A DNA stretch of 64,000 nt. Origin: Brevundimonas vesicularis (GTDB lineage: Bacteria > Pseudomonadota > Alphaproteobacteria > Caulobacterales > Caulobacteraceae). Made by a program: the position numbers and the translations under genes. Shown in pieces: positions 9,854-18,371 of this stretch. The stretch lies in assembly GCF_014204545.1 (NCBI RefSeq), contig NZ_JACHLJ010000001.1, positions 682,001 to 746,000 on the forward strand. The letters are read 5' to 3'. Positions within the stretch are counted from its first letter, which is position 1. The number at the start of each line of letters is the position of its first letter. The notes beneath the pieces are model-generated. The model did not search any database and was not told where the DNA came from. It saw only the letters and a list, made by a program, of their open reading frames with translations.

Positions 9854-10795
9854 TTAGTTGCCGCCCATCATGGAGGCGACTTCCGACGCGAAGTCGGGGC
9901 CTTCGACCTTCTCGACGCCTTCACCCAGCGCCAGGCGGACGAAGCCGGCCAGGTGCAGGTTGGAGGAGCCCAGTTCCTTGGCCGAGTTGGCGACCAGTTG
10001 TTCGATGGTCACGTCCGGATCCATGACGAACGGCTGCTTGGACAGCACCACGTCCTTCTGGAACTTGTTGATCTGACCTTCCACGATCTTGGCGATCATG
10101 GCTTCCGGGCGACCTTCTTCCTTGGCCTTTTCGGTCAGAACGGTGCGTTCCTTCTCGATGGCTGCGGGGTCCAGGTCGTCGGTGTTCAGCGACAGCGGCG
10201 CGGTGGCGGCGACGTGCATGGCGATCTTGCGGCCCAGTTCGCGAAGCGCGGTCTTGTCGCCCTCGCCTTCCAGCGCCACCAACACGCCGATACGGCCGAC
10301 GCCCGGCGAAACCGCGTTGTGGACGTAGGTCGAGACAACGCCTTCCGAAACCGACAGGCGGGCGGCGCGGCGCAGTTGCATGTTTTCGCCGATGGTGGCG
10401 ATCATGTTGGTCACTTCGTCCTGGACCGTCTTGCCGGCTTCCAGTTCGGCGCCGTGCAGGGCCTCGACCGAGTGGTGCTCCAGACCCAGTTGGGCGAACG
10501 ACTTGGCAGCGTTCTGGAACAGCTCGTTACGGGCGACGAAGTCGGTTTCGGCGTTGAACTCGATGGCGGCGGCGACTTCGCCCTTGCCGTCTTCCTTCGA
10601 CGCGACGGCGACCAGACCTTCAGCGGCGACGCGGTCGGCCTTTTTAGCGGCCTTGGACAGGCCCTTGGCGCGCAGCCAGTCGATTGCTGCTTCGATGTTG
10701 CCGTCGTTTTCGACCAGCGCCTTCTTGCAGTCCATCATGCCGACGCCCGAACGCTCGCGAAGCTCCTTCACGAGGGCGGCAGTGATCTCGGCCAT
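9854..10795 (-). CDS. tsf: Translation elongation factor Ts
   Basis: Guanine nucleotide exchange factor that recharges EF-Tu with GTP. The N-terminal UBA-like domain (about 1-45) contains [16 protein letters not shown], and the diagnostic [14 protein letters not shown] lies near residues 79-92 in the core domain. At 313 residues the length is typical of alphaproteobacterial EF-Ts. It lies 111 bases after rpsB, with which it is conserved as a pair, and is followed by a hairpin terminator. Confidence 0.97.
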   Translation of the reverse strand: MAEITAALVKELRERSGVGMMDCKKALVENDGNIEAAIDWLRAKGLSKAAKKADRVAAEGLVAVASKEDGKGEVAAAIEFNAETDFVARNELFQNAAKSFAQLGLEHHSVEALHGAELEAGKTVQDEVTNMIATIGENMQLRRAARLSVSEGVVSTYVHNAVSPGVGRIGVLVALEGEGDKTALRELGRKIAMHVAATAPLSLNTDDLDPAAIEKERTVLTEKAKEEGRPEAMIAKIVEGQINKFQKDVVLSKQPFVMDPDVTIEQLVANSAKELGSSNLHLAGFVRLALGEGVEKVEGPDFASEVASMMGGN

Positions 10796-10827
10796 GTTCT
10801 TCTCCTTGGGGGATTTCGTATGTGGGA

Positions 10828-10854
10828 ACGGCCGGACTGATTTAGCCCGGCCGT
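10828..10854 (-). other. Hairpin in the rpsB-tsf spacer
   Basis: An 8-bp perfect inverted repeat (ACGGCCGG / CCGGCCGT) separated by 11 bases lies in the spacer between rpsB and tsf. A second GC-rich repeat (GGCGGC at 10869-10874 / GCCGCC at 10891-10896) lies closer to rpsB. Neither is followed by a T-run on the minus strand, so they look like an attenuator or mRNA-processing structure, not a full terminator. Whether they regulate tsf is inference. Confidence 0.35.
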
Positions 10855-10906
10855 GTGTCAGTTCGTCAGGCGGCGCTCAAGAACGCGAACGCCGCCCGGC
10901 GGGCGA

Positions 10907-11770
10907 TCAGCCCTCGGCCTTCTCGGTTTCGGCAGCCGGCTCAGCAGCGGCTTCCAGTTCGGCAGCGGCGCCTTCCGTGCCAGCCGGCGCGGCTTCGGCT
11001 TCAGCCTTGGGGGCCGACGCTTCACGCAGCATCGGCTCAACCGGGGCTTCCGAAGCGCCCAGGTCGATGCCCGAGGCCGAAGCGCCGGCGGCCAGGCCGT
11101 CCAAGACGGCGTCGGCGATCAGGTCGCAGTAGGTCTGGATGGCGCGGGCGGCGTCGTCGTTGCCGGGGACCGGATAGGTGATGCCGTCCGGATCCGAGTT
11201 GGTGTCCAGGATGGCGATGATCGGGATGTTCAGCTTGCGGGCTTCCTGGATCGCGATCGCTTCCTTGTTGGTGTCGATCACAAACATGATGTCCGGGATC
11301 GAACCCATGTCCTTGATGCCGCCCAGCGACAGCTCAAGCTTGTCTTTCTCGCGCTGCAGGTTCAGCAGCTCTTTCTTGACGCGGCCTTCGCCGCCGTTTT
11401 CCAGAATGCCTTCCAGCTCACGCAGGCGAGCGATCGAGCCAGACACGGTGCGCCAGTTGGTCAGCGTGCCGCCGAGCCAACGGTTGTTCATGTAGTACTG
11501 GGCGCAGCGCTTGGCGGCTTCGGCGACCGGCTCTGCGGCTTGGCGCTTGGTGCCGACGAACAGAACGCGACCGCCCTTGGCGGCGACTTCGCGCACGGCC
11601 ACCAGAGCCTGGTGGAACAGCGGCATCGTCTGCGACAGGTCGATGATGTGGATGTTCGAGCGCGAGCCGAAGATGTAGCGGTCCATCTTCGGGTTCCAGC
11701 GGTGCGTCTGGTGGCCGAAGTGGGCGCCTGCTTCAAGCAGGGTGCGCATCGAGAATTCAGGCAGAGCCAT
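10907..11770 (-). CDS. rpsB: 30S ribosomal protein S2 (uS2) with long acidic tail
   Basis: Small-subunit ribosomal protein. The conserved core covers about residues 1-230, with [27 protein letters not shown] N-terminal sequence, FVGTKRQA and [14 protein letters not shown]. The protein is 287 residues, compared with about 241 in E. coli. The extra 50 or so C-terminal residues are an Ala/Glu/Pro-rich low-complexity tail, which I infer to be disordered. It is the first gene of the rpsB-tsf-pyrH-frr block, with a long leader upstream. Confidence 0.97.
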   Translation of the reverse strand: MALPEFSMRTLLEAGAHFGHQTHRWNPKMDRYIFGSRSNIHIIDLSQTMPLFHQALVAVREVAAKGGRVLFVGTKRQAAEPVAEAAKRCAQYYMNNRWLGGTLTNWRTVSGSIARLRELEGILENGGEGRVKKELLNLQREKDKLELSLGGIKDMGSIPDIMFVIDTNKEAIAIQEARKLNIPIIAILDTNSDPDGITYPVPGNDDAARAIQTYCDLIADAVLDGLAAGASASGIDLGASEAPVEPMLREASAPKAEAEAAPAGTEGAAAELEAAAEPAAETEKAEG

Positions 11771-11896
11771 GATCGTTCAGTCCTTTTTCCGATCAAACGT
11801 GGCGCGGGGGATTAAAGGTCTAAAAGACCCTCGGAATGGTGCGGATCGGGATGTCTCCCCGAAGCGCGCCTCTCCCGCGTTGCGAAATGCGGGGGC

Positions 11897-11925
11897 CATG
11901 TAGTCCGGATGGGCCGCAATAGCAA
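11897..11925 (-). promoter_or_regulatory. Candidate sigma70-type promoter for rpsB
   Basis: On the minus strand TTGCTA and TACATG are separated by 17 bases, placing a start site about 115 bases before the rpsB ATG. The leader contains a small hairpin (GGTCT / AGACC) near 11816-11829 on the plus strand that could take part in S2 autoregulation. This is a sequence match only; the -10 is imperfect. Confidence 0.35.
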
Positions 11926-11945
11926 GCGCAGCCCTGCAAATGCGG

Positions 11946-11973
11946 AAAAGGCGGCCCCTTTGGGGACCGCCTT
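11946..11973 (-). terminator. Terminator after the DUF4142 gene
   Basis: On the minus strand AAGGCGG-T-CCCC, a three-base loop and GGGGCCGCCTT form a strong GC-rich hairpin with a single bulge, followed by TT. It starts about 25 bases after the stop of the DUF4142 gene and insulates it from the rpsB promoter. Confidence 0.75.
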
Positions 11974-11997
11974 TGGTCAGCAACGCGACGGCTGCCT

Positions 11998-12594
11998 TTA
12001 CTTCATCGCGTCCAGCAGGGTCCGGGCGCGGTCCCGGTGCGCAGTGACCGGCGTCACCAGTTCGCGCGCGAGCGTGGCCAGAGCCGGCGCTTCGGTGTTG
12101 TCGGCAAAGCCGTTCAGCAGCGTCAGCGTCTCGTTGTGGGCGGCGACTTGTTGGTCCAGATAGACCTTGTCGAAGTCGTCCGGCGTGGCGGCGTTCAGAT
12201 TGTCGATCAGGCCCTTGCGGCGTTCGTCCAACGTCGTGGGGATGACGACGTTGGGCGCGGCGGTTGCTTGGGCGGCGGCCAGCTTCTCGCCGGCGGCGGT
12301 GTGATCCTTGGTGATCATGGCGGCCAGGGCCTTCACGTCGGCATTCTTGGACTTGGCGGCGGCGATCTTGGCGGCTTCCAGCTCGTACATGTTGCCGGCG
12401 CCCAGACCGGTGACGAAACCGTCGACGGTGTTGGCGCCCATGGTCATGGCCGAGGTCTGGCCCACGACGCCGGAGGTAGCGTCCTGAGTGGCGTTGACCG
12501 CTTCGCCGGTGTTCTGGGCGGCGCTGTCGCCACCCTGGTTGCAGGCGGCGAGAAGGGCCAGCGAGGCGACGCTGGCGATGGCGAGATATTTCAT
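11998..12594 (-). CDS. DUF4142 domain lipoprotein
   Basis: Predicted envelope lipoprotein of unknown function. The signal peptide ends in a lipobox, LLAAC, with the acylated Cys at residue 18. A short Asn/Ala/Thr-rich linker is followed by a helical ferritin-like DUF4142 domain (about 55-195), recognisable from the segment around YELEAAKIAAAKS, then MITKDHTAA and the QQVAAHNETLTLL region. In other bacteria such proteins are often stress-induced. It is monocistronic, ended by a strong terminator, and an EcfG-like promoter with one base too many in the spacer lies upstream. Family call is by pattern; function is not known. Confidence 0.85.
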   Translation of the reverse strand: MKYLAIASVASLALLAACNQGGDSAAQNTGEAVNATQDATSGVVGQTSAMTMGANTVDGFVTGLGAGNMYELEAAKIAAAKSKNADVKALAAMITKDHTAAGEKLAAAQATAAPNVVIPTTLDERRKGLIDNLNAATPDDFDKVYLDQQVAAHNETLTLLNGFADNTEAPALATLARELVTPVTAHRDRARTLLDAMK

Positions 12595-12621
12595 TGGAAC
12601 AGTCTCCCTATGGACTGACCA

Positions 12622-12647
12622 AACCCATCACGCGTCCGTGAGGTTCC
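12622..12647 (-). promoter_or_regulatory. Possible EcfG-like promoter upstream of the DUF4142 gene
   Basis: Minus-strand GGAAC is followed by GGTT with 18 bases between GGAAC and GTT. The alphaproteobacterial general-stress consensus has 16-17, so the spacing is off by one. The last bases before the ATG carry GGGAGACTG as a ribosome-binding site. Listed because two similar elements with ideal spacing occur at 59002 and 59294. Confidence 0.3.
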
Positions 12648-12693
12648 GCAAAATCAGAAGCTTGACCATTGATCCTGGGCACACAGTCGACTG

Positions 12694-13179
12694 TCAGCGA
12701 AGCTTGTATTCCAGATCGTAGCGATGAACGCCGCCCTCGATCTTTAAGTGAAAGACGCCCGTGATCCCCGCCAAATCGCCTTCGCCGGACCCGGGAACGA
12801 TGGTGATCAGCAAATCTTGGCTGCCCGCCTCCATAACCCCGCGATGGACCAAGGCGAAGGCGCCGCGTCGTCCGTCGAGCACCCCTGACACGCGTTCCAT
12901 CGCGACATAGGCGCCGGAGCCATTGTTCAGAAGCCCCAGCATCTCGCCAGCGCCCTCGCCTTCCAGATCTCCGTGAAAGGTCTTGGACAGGCGCATCCGG
13001 CCGGGTGCAGCGGCGGGTGAGCCGGCCTCCGCCGCGACGGGCGTCATCTGAACCTCGAAGGTTCCGACAGCGTGGAACATGGTCTGGCTTTCCCTTGGTG
13101 CAACGGGCTGTGGGACTGCAGCGGCCGAGGGACCAGCCTCAGCAAGAGCCAAGCCGAAAATCAGCGCGGCGACGCACAT
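12694..13179 (-). CDS. DUF3224 domain protein, secreted
   Basis: A 161-residue protein with an N-terminal signal peptide (hydrophobic about 2-20) and a DUF3224 domain (about 35-160), a small beta-barrel of the allene-oxide-cyclase type. The segment HAVGTFEVQMTP, the LSKTFHGDLEGEGAGEML stretch and the C-terminal HRYDLEYKL are typical. Members act on unknown small substrates or are non-enzymatic. Its ATG overlaps the dnaE stop by one base (TGATG), so it is translated off the dnaE message; I see no functional link to replication. Confidence 0.82.
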   Translation of the reverse strand: MCVAALIFGLALAEAGPSAAAVPQPVAPRESQTMFHAVGTFEVQMTPVAAEAGSPAAAPGRMRLSKTFHGDLEGEGAGEMLGLLNNGSGAYVAMERVSGVLDGRRGAFALVHRGVMEAGSQDLLITIVPGSGEGDLAGITGVFHLKIEGGVHRYDLEYKLR

Positions 13180-16100
13180 CAGGCGTCCTCCAGCATGACG
13201 ACGCCCGGCGCCGATTTCAGCGCGCCGCGCAATGCGCCGTCCAGGCGATAGCGGCCGGGAATCTTGACCTCGACCTCGCGCCCCTGCTCGAGGCCCGCGA
13301 TCATCAGCGACACCTCTCCTCCCTTGCCGATCGCGCCCGATCGCGCGCGCTCAAGCCGCGCCTTCAGCGCCTCGGCGTCCGCGCTGCGGGCCGAGACATG
13401 GATGCGAAGGCCGATGTTGGCGTCGTCCAGCAGATTGTCCATTTGCGAGGCGTCGTCGCCGAAGAAGCGCACCTCCCCTTCCGACGACTTGGCGCGGACG
13501 CGCACCATGACCGAGGCGCCGGGTTCCAGCACCTCACGGCATTTGCGCAGTTGTTCGGGCGGGAACAGGCATTCGAACTCGCCGGTCGGATCCGAGAAGG
13601 TCACGAAGGCGAACTTTTCGCCCGTCCGCGCACTGGCCCGCTCCTGCTTGCGACGCACGACGCCGGCCATCTGGAACGCTTCGTGGCCGGACTCCGCCAG
13701 TGGAACCGCTTCGGCGACGAAGGTGACGCGCTTGCGCTTCAGGGCTGAGGTCATCTCGTCCAGCGGGTGACCGGACAGATAGAAGCCGACCGCCGACAGT
13801 TCGTGATCCAGTCGCTCCGGACCAACCCAGGGCTCGACGCTCTTCAGACGCGGGCGCGCGGCATGGGCCTGGTCGCCGCCGAACAATGACACCTGAGACG
13901 AGGCGCGTTCGGCCGCCACGCTCTGGCAATAGGCCATCAGAACGTCGGCCTGTTCCAGCAACTGACGCCGGTTGGAGTGGATGCTGTCGAAGGCCCCGGC
14001 CTTGGCCAGACCTTCCAGCGCGCGCTTGTTCACGCTGCGCGGATCGACGCGCTCGAGGAAGTCGAAGATGTCGGCGAAGCGTCCGCCTGTCTCGCGCACC
14101 TCGATGACGTGTTTCATCGCCTCGAGACCCACGTTTCGGATTGCGCCCAGGGCGTAGAGCACCGCCCCCTTGTCGTCGTCCCAGGCCACGTCGAAGTCGG
14201 CCGAGGAGCGATTGATGTCGGGCGCCAGGACGGGCACGTCGAACCGTTTGGCGTCCTGATAGAAGACCGCCAGCTTGTCAGTGTTCGACAAGTCCAGGCT
14301 CATGGAGGCCGCGAAGAACTCGACCGGCTGATTGGCCTTCAACCAGCCCGTCTGGAACGAGATCAGGGCGTAGGCGGCGGCGTGGGACTTGTTGAAGCCG
14401 TATCCGGCGAACTTGGCGACCAGGTCGAAGATGGAGCCGGACTGCACCTCCGGCACGGCCTTATCGGCGGCGCCCTTGACGAAGCGGAGGCGCTGGAAAT
14501 CCATCTCCTCCTTCTTCTTCTTGCCCATCGCACGGCGCAGCAGGTCGGCCTCGCCCAGGCTGTAGCCCGCCAGGATCTGGGCGATCTTCATCACCTGTTC
14601 CTGGTAGATGATGACGCCGTAGGTTTCGGTCAGCACCTCTTTCAGACTGGGGTGCAGATAATCGACCTCGGCGCGCCCAAACTTGCGGTCGATATAGGTG
14701 TCGATCATCTCCATCGGCCCCGGCCGATAAAGGGAAATCAGGGCGGTGATCTCTTCGATGGAGCCGCAGCGCATCTTGCGCAGAGTGTCGCGCATGCCTT
14801 GGGATTCCAGCTGGAACACCCCTACCGTCTGGCCAGAGGCCATCAGCTCATAGGTGCGCGCATCGTCCAGCGGCAAGCTGTTCCAGTCCTTGGCTGCGCC
14901 TCGCCGTTCGAGATAGCCGCGCGCCCGATCCAGCACCGTCAGCGTCTTCAGACCCAGGAAGTCGAACTTCACCAGGCCTGCCGGTTCGACCCATTTCATG
15001 TTGAACTGGGACGCCGGAATGGTGGAGCGCGGATCCTGATACAGCGGCACCAGTTCCGTCAGAGGCCGGTCGCCGATGACGATGCCGGCGGCGTGGGTGG
15101 AGGCGTTGCGGTACAGCCCCTCCAGCTCCAGCGCGGTTTCCAGCAGGGCCTTCACCGCCGGCTCGGCGTCGCGCGCCTCCTTCAAGCGCGGCTCGATGTC
15201 GATGGCTTGGGCCAGGGTGACGGGCGCAGCCGGGTTGTTCGGCACCATCTTGCAGAGCCGGTCCACCTGGCCCAGCGGCATCTGCAGCACCCGGCCCACG
15301 TCGCGCAGCACGGCCCGCGCCTGAAGCGTACCGAAGGTGATGATCTGGGCCACCCGGTCCTTGCCGTAGCGGTCCTGAACATAGTCGATCACCTCTTCGC
15401 GCCGCTCCTGGCAGAAGTCGATGTCGAAGTCGGGCATGGAGACCCGTTCGGGGTTCAGGAATCGCTCGAACAGCAGGCCGAACCGCAGTGGGTCCAGATC
15501 GGTGATGGTCAGAGACCAGGCGACCAGCGAGCCGGCGCCGGAGCCCCGCCCCGGCCCCACGGGAATGCCGTGGGTCTTGGCCCATTTGATGAAGTCCGAC
15601 ACGATGAGGAAGTAGCCGGGGAAGCCCATCTGCTGGATGATCCCGACCTCCCATTCCAGGCGGGTCCAGTATTCCTCTTCGGGCACGGCCGGCGTGACCT
15701 CGGTCAGGCGGACCTTCAGCCCCTCGCGCGCCTGGTGGGCCAGTTCGTCAGCCTCAGAGCGCCCGGCCCCGGTGTCGAAACGCGGCAGGATGGGCGCGTG
15801 CGTATTGACCAGGAAGGCGCAGCGGCGCGCGATGTCGATGGTGTTGTCGCAAGCCTCGGGCAAGTCGGCGAACAGCTCGCGCATGACGGCGGCGGGCTTG
15901 AACCAGTGCTCGCCGGTGATGCGGCGGCGATCTTCCTGGCCGGTGAAGGCGCCATCGGCGATGCACAGCAGGGCATCGTGGGATTTGGCCTGCGCCGCCT
16001 TGGCGTAATAGACGTCGTTGGTGGCGACCAGCGGCACGTCATTGGCATAGGCCCATTCGACCAGCCCCGGCTCGGCGCGCTTTTCGTCCTCAAGCCCGTG

Positions 16101-16643
16101 CCGTTGCAGCTCGACGTAGAAGCGATCGCCGAACGCCGCCTTCATCGCCGCCAGCGCGGCGGCGGCTTCGGCCTTCTTGCCTTGGGCGAACAGCGGATCG
16201 ACCGGGCCGTCCGGGCCGCCGGACAGCAGGATCAGGCCTTCGGAGCGGGCGACGACCTGTTCCCAGGCCACGCCCGGCTCGGCCATTTCTCCGGCGTCCA
16301 GATAAGCGGACGACGACAGGGCGCACAGGTTTAGCCACCCGGCCGTATCCTGGGCCAGCAGCACCACGGTCGGAACCTTGGCCCAGCGGGCGGTGATCTG
16401 GCCGCCGATGCCGAAGACTGGCAGGGCGCAGGCCACGAGCGGCTGAACACCTGCATCCTTCGCCGTCTGGCTGAACTCCAGCGCGCCGAACAGATTGGCC
16501 CGGTCCGCCACCCCAACCGCCGGCATTCCGGAGTCGGCCGCCAGCTTGCCGACCTTGGCCGCCTTGATCGCGCCTTCCAGCAGCGAATAGGCCGAACGGA
16601 CCCGCAGATGGACAAAACCCTGACTGTTCACCGGCTCGTTCAC
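13179..16643 (-). CDS. dnaE: DNA polymerase III alpha subunit
   Basis: Replicative polymerase catalytic subunit. In 1154 residues it shows an N-terminal PHP domain (about 1-270), the C-family polymerase core with the catalytic Asp pair in [12 protein letters not shown] and the third acidic residue in FDFLGLKTL, a helix-hairpin-helix region, and a C-terminal OB-fold (about 985-1070). The PHP motif reads [15 protein letters not shown], lacking one of the His residues found in metal-binding PHP domains, which suggests the domain has no proofreading nuclease activity. The long upstream region holds repeats; DUF3224 is coupled downstream. Confidence 0.97.
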   Translation of the reverse strand: MNEPVNSQGFVHLRVRSAYSLLEGAIKAAKVGKLAADSGMPAVGVADRANLFGALEFSQTAKDAGVQPLVACALPVFGIGGQITARWAKVPTVVLLAQDTAGWLNLCALSSSAYLDAGEMAEPGVAWEQVVARSEGLILLSGGPDGPVDPLFAQGKKAEAAAALAAMKAAFGDRFYVELQRHGLEDEKRAEPGLVEWAYANDVPLVATNDVYYAKAAQAKSHDALLCIADGAFTGQEDRRRITGEHWFKPAAVMRELFADLPEACDNTIDIARRCAFLVNTHAPILPRFDTGAGRSEADELAHQAREGLKVRLTEVTPAVPEEEYWTRLEWEVGIIQQMGFPGYFLIVSDFIKWAKTHGIPVGPGRGSGAGSLVAWSLTITDLDPLRFGLLFERFLNPERVSMPDFDIDFCQERREEVIDYVQDRYGKDRVAQIITFGTLQARAVLRDVGRVLQMPLGQVDRLCKMVPNNPAAPVTLAQAIDIEPRLKEARDAEPAVKALLETALELEGLYRNASTHAAGIVIGDRPLTELVPLYQDPRSTIPASQFNMKWVEPAGLVKFDFLGLKTLTVLDRARGYLERRGAAKDWNSLPLDDARTYELMASGQTVGVFQLESQGMRDTLRKMRCGSIEEITALISLYRPGPMEMIDTYIDRKFGRAEVDYLHPSLKEVLTETYGVIIYQEQVMKIAQILAGYSLGEADLLRRAMGKKKKEEMDFQRLRFVKGAADKAVPEVQSGSIFDLVAKFAGYGFNKSHAAAYALISFQTGWLKANQPVEFFAASMSLDLSNTDKLAVFYQDAKRFDVPVLAPDINRSSADFDVAWDDDKGAVLYALGAIRNVGLEAMKHVIEVRETGGRFADIFDFLERVDPRSVNKRALEGLAKAGAFDSIHSNRRQLLEQADVLMAYCQSVAAERASSQVSLFGGDQAHAARPRLKSVEPWVGPERLDHELSAVGFYLSGHPLDEMTSALKRKRVTFVAEAVPLAESGHEAFQMAGVVRRKQERASARTGEKFAFVTFSDPTGEFECLFPPEQLRKCREVLEPGASVMVRVRAKSSEGEVRFFGDDASQMDNLLDDANIGLRIHVSARSADAEALKARLERARSGAIGKGGEVSLMIAGLEQGREVEVKIPGRYRLDGALRGALKSAPGVVMLEDA

Positions 16644-16759
16644 GCCTTCTTCGACCCTGACCCGCTGCCGAGCCCTACCCTATCCTGAGTCTCATATCGG
16701 GCGTCGCGCGGCCATCGCAAACCGGTCGCCCGACAGATCGGCTGTGGATCGCTGGCTTC

Positions 16760-16803
16760 AGACGGTTCTCGAAAAAACACCGTCTAAAGCGTCTAATTCG
16801 TCT
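16760..16803 (-). repeat. AGACG triplet repeat plus inverted repeat upstream of dnaE
   Basis: Minus-strand AGACGAATT, AGACGCTTT and AGACGGTGT are consecutive 9-base units. The last is also one arm of the AGACGGT / ACCGTCT inverted repeat with a 12-base loop. The element lies about 120-160 bases before the dnaE ATG. It could be an operator or replication-linked binding site; no known site is recognised. Confidence 0.4.
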
Positions 16804-16926
16804 GATCTCAGGCGGTGACGCTGATCGCCACGGTCCAGACCATCCAAACAAAACCGCCGCACGACGCTAGCGACAGCATATCCCTCATCAAACGCGACAT
16901 GACCTTGGCTCCGAGACATCCGATAT

Positions 16927-16941
16927 GTTCTGCTAATGTTC
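16927..16941 (+). promoter_or_regulatory. LexA (SOS) box match, alphaproteobacterial type
   Basis: GTTC, seven bases, GTTC: an exact match to the direct-repeat LexA operator known from Caulobacter and rhizobia. It lies in an AT-rich stretch 88 bases before the msrA ATG and about 285 bases from dnaE. With eight fixed bases, roughly one such match is expected by chance in a window of this size on both strands, so only its intergenic position speaks for it. Confidence 0.4.
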
Positions 16942-17028
16942 TATGTTGGCATTTTGTTCCGGTCAAGGCGTTCTCGGTGAAACCGTTTGCCCGTTGCCGT
17001 CGTAGTCAATGCAACAGGAGTTGAGACC

Positions 17029-17652
17029 ATGTCCCTTCGCACGACTTCCCTCGCCGCCGTTGCATCGTTGACCGTCGCTGCACTGGCGATCGGCGCGCCT
17101 CTGGCCCGTCAGGCCGAGGCGCAGACGGCGCTTCAGACCGCGATCTTCGCCGGCGGCTGCTTCTGGTCGGAAGAGAAGGCCTTCGATGACGTACCGGGGG
17201 TGCGTTCGGCCGTGTCCGGCTTCGTCGGCGGCCATACCGCCAACCCGACCTATGAGCAGGTGGTGCGCGGCGGCACCGGCCATATGGAGGCGGTGCAGGT
17301 CACCTTCGATCCGCGCGTGGTCAGCTATCGCACCCTGGTCGATCGCTATTGGCGCACCATCGACCCGACGGATCCTACCGGTCAATTCTGCGACCAGGGG
17401 CCGTCCTATCGATCCGCCGTCTTTGCGACAGCGGGCCAACGCGCGGACGCCGTCGCCTCGCGCGATGCGGCGATGCGGGTGTTGAGAAAGAGCTTCACCA
17501 CGCCGGTCGTCGGCGCCCAGCGGTTTTGGCCAGCGGGCGAGGAGCACCAGAACTACGCCAAACGCCACGCCGCCAGCTATCAGGCCTACCGGATCGGATG
17601 CCGCCGCCCCGAACGCCTCAGAGCGATCTGGGGCGACGCCGCCGTCAGCTGA
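17029..17652 (+). CDS. msrA: Peptide-methionine (S)-S-oxide reductase, exported
   Basis: Reduces methionine-S-sulfoxide in proteins. The MsrA core shows AGGCFWSEEKAFDDVPGV with the catalytic Cys in GGCFW, then GGTGHMEAVQVTFDP, and GEEHQNY near the C-terminus. The ATG at 17029, behind an AGGAG-type site, gives 207 residues with a signal peptide (hydrophobic about 8-24, ending ARQAEAQ), so the enzyme is predicted to be periplasmic, unlike the usual cytoplasmic MsrA. A Cys in the YRIGC segment near residue 190 may serve as the resolving thiol. It converges on lolD with a 14-base gap. Confidence 0.93.
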   Translation: MSLRTTSLAAVASLTVAALAIGAPLARQAEAQTALQTAIFAGGCFWSEEKAFDDVPGVRSAVSGFVGGHTANPTYEQVVRGGTGHMEAVQVTFDPRVVSYRTLVDRYWRTIDPTDPTGQFCDQGPSYRSAVFATAGQRADAVASRDAAMRVLRKSFTTPVVGAQRFWPAGEEHQNYAKRHAASYQAYRIGCRRPERLRAIWGDAAVS

Positions 17653-17666
17653 GCGATACGCATGGC

Positions 17667-18371
17667 TCAGTAGGCGTGGCTCTGGGCCTCGCGCTGTTCC
17701 AGATGACCGTCCTTCAGGGCGAAGACGCGGTCCATATGGCCGGCCAACTCCATATTGTGCGTGGCGATCAGGGCGGCGACGCCCGTGGTCTTGGCCAGGT
17801 TGCGCAGGGACTCGAACACCGACTGGCTGGTGGTCGGATCCAGATTGCCAGTCGGCTCGTCGGCCAACAGCAGGCGTGGGCCGTTGGCGAGCGCGCGCCC
17901 GATGGCGACGCGCTGCTGCTCGCCGCCCGACAGCTGGGCCGGCTGGTGCGTCAGACGCTCGCCTAGACCCAGCGCTGTCAGGGTGACCTCGGCGCGTTTG
18001 CGCGCCTCGTCCTGAGACACACCGGCGATCCGCATCGGCAAGGCGACATTGTCGCGCGCGTCGAACTCGGGCAGCAGATGGTGGAACTGATAGACGAAGC
18101 CGATTCGGCCCAGGCGCAGGCGGGTGCGGGCGCGTTCGTCCAGATCGCCGACCTGTTCGCCGTCGATGGCGACCGTGCCGCTGGTCGGCTTTTCCAACAG
18201 GCCGGCGGCGTGCAGCAGCGACGACTTGCCAGAGCCCGACGGCCCGATCAGCCCGACCAGTTCGCCCGGATAGACGTCCAGATCCACGCCCTTCAGCACG
18301 GTCAGGCCGCCTTGGGCCGTGTCATAGGTGCGGGTCAGGCCGCGCACCGAAAGGATGGGAGCCTTACTCAT
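17667..18371 (-). CDS. lolD: Lipoprotein-releasing system ATP-binding protein LolD
   Basis: ATPase of the LolCDE complex, which extracts outer-membrane-bound lipoproteins from the inner membrane. In 234 residues it has Walker A GPSGSGKSS (from residue 43), the Q-loop in FVYQFHHLLPEF, the ABC signature LSGGEQQRVAIGRAL, Walker B LLLADEPTGNLDP and the switch His in ATHN. It overlaps the end of the lolC/E gene by 8 bases, confirming that the two work together. Confidence 0.96.
   Translation of the reverse strand: MSKAPILSVRGLTRTYDTAQGGLTVLKGVDLDVYPGELVGLIGPSGSGKSSLLHAAGLLEKPTSGTVAIDGEQVGDLDERARTRLRLGRIGFVYQFHHLLPEFDARDNVALPMRIAGVSQDEARKRAEVTLTALGLGERLTHQPAQLSGGEQQRVAIGRALANGPRLLLADEPTGNLDPTTSQSVFESLRNLAKTTGVAALIATHNMELAGHMDRVFALKDGHLEQREAQSHAY

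Larger units (their letters stand above)
16644..17028. other. 385-bp divergent intergenic region between dnaE and msrA
   Basis: No credible gene. The dnaE-proximal half holds a 7-bp perfect inverted repeat (AGACGGT at 16760-16766 / ACCGTCT at 16779-16785). It also holds three AGACG units spaced 9 bases apart on the minus strand (16781-16803), so the first unit overlaps the right arm. The msrA-proximal half is unusually AT-rich for this genome (16915-16965) and contains a LexA-type box. Both promoters must lie here, but I cannot place either confidently. Confidence 0.7.

Noticed and set aside
16815..17024. A 69-codon ORF starting at GTG in the dnaE-msrA intergenic region
   Set aside because: No ribosome-binding site, poor codon use, covers the probable promoters and ends just before msrA.
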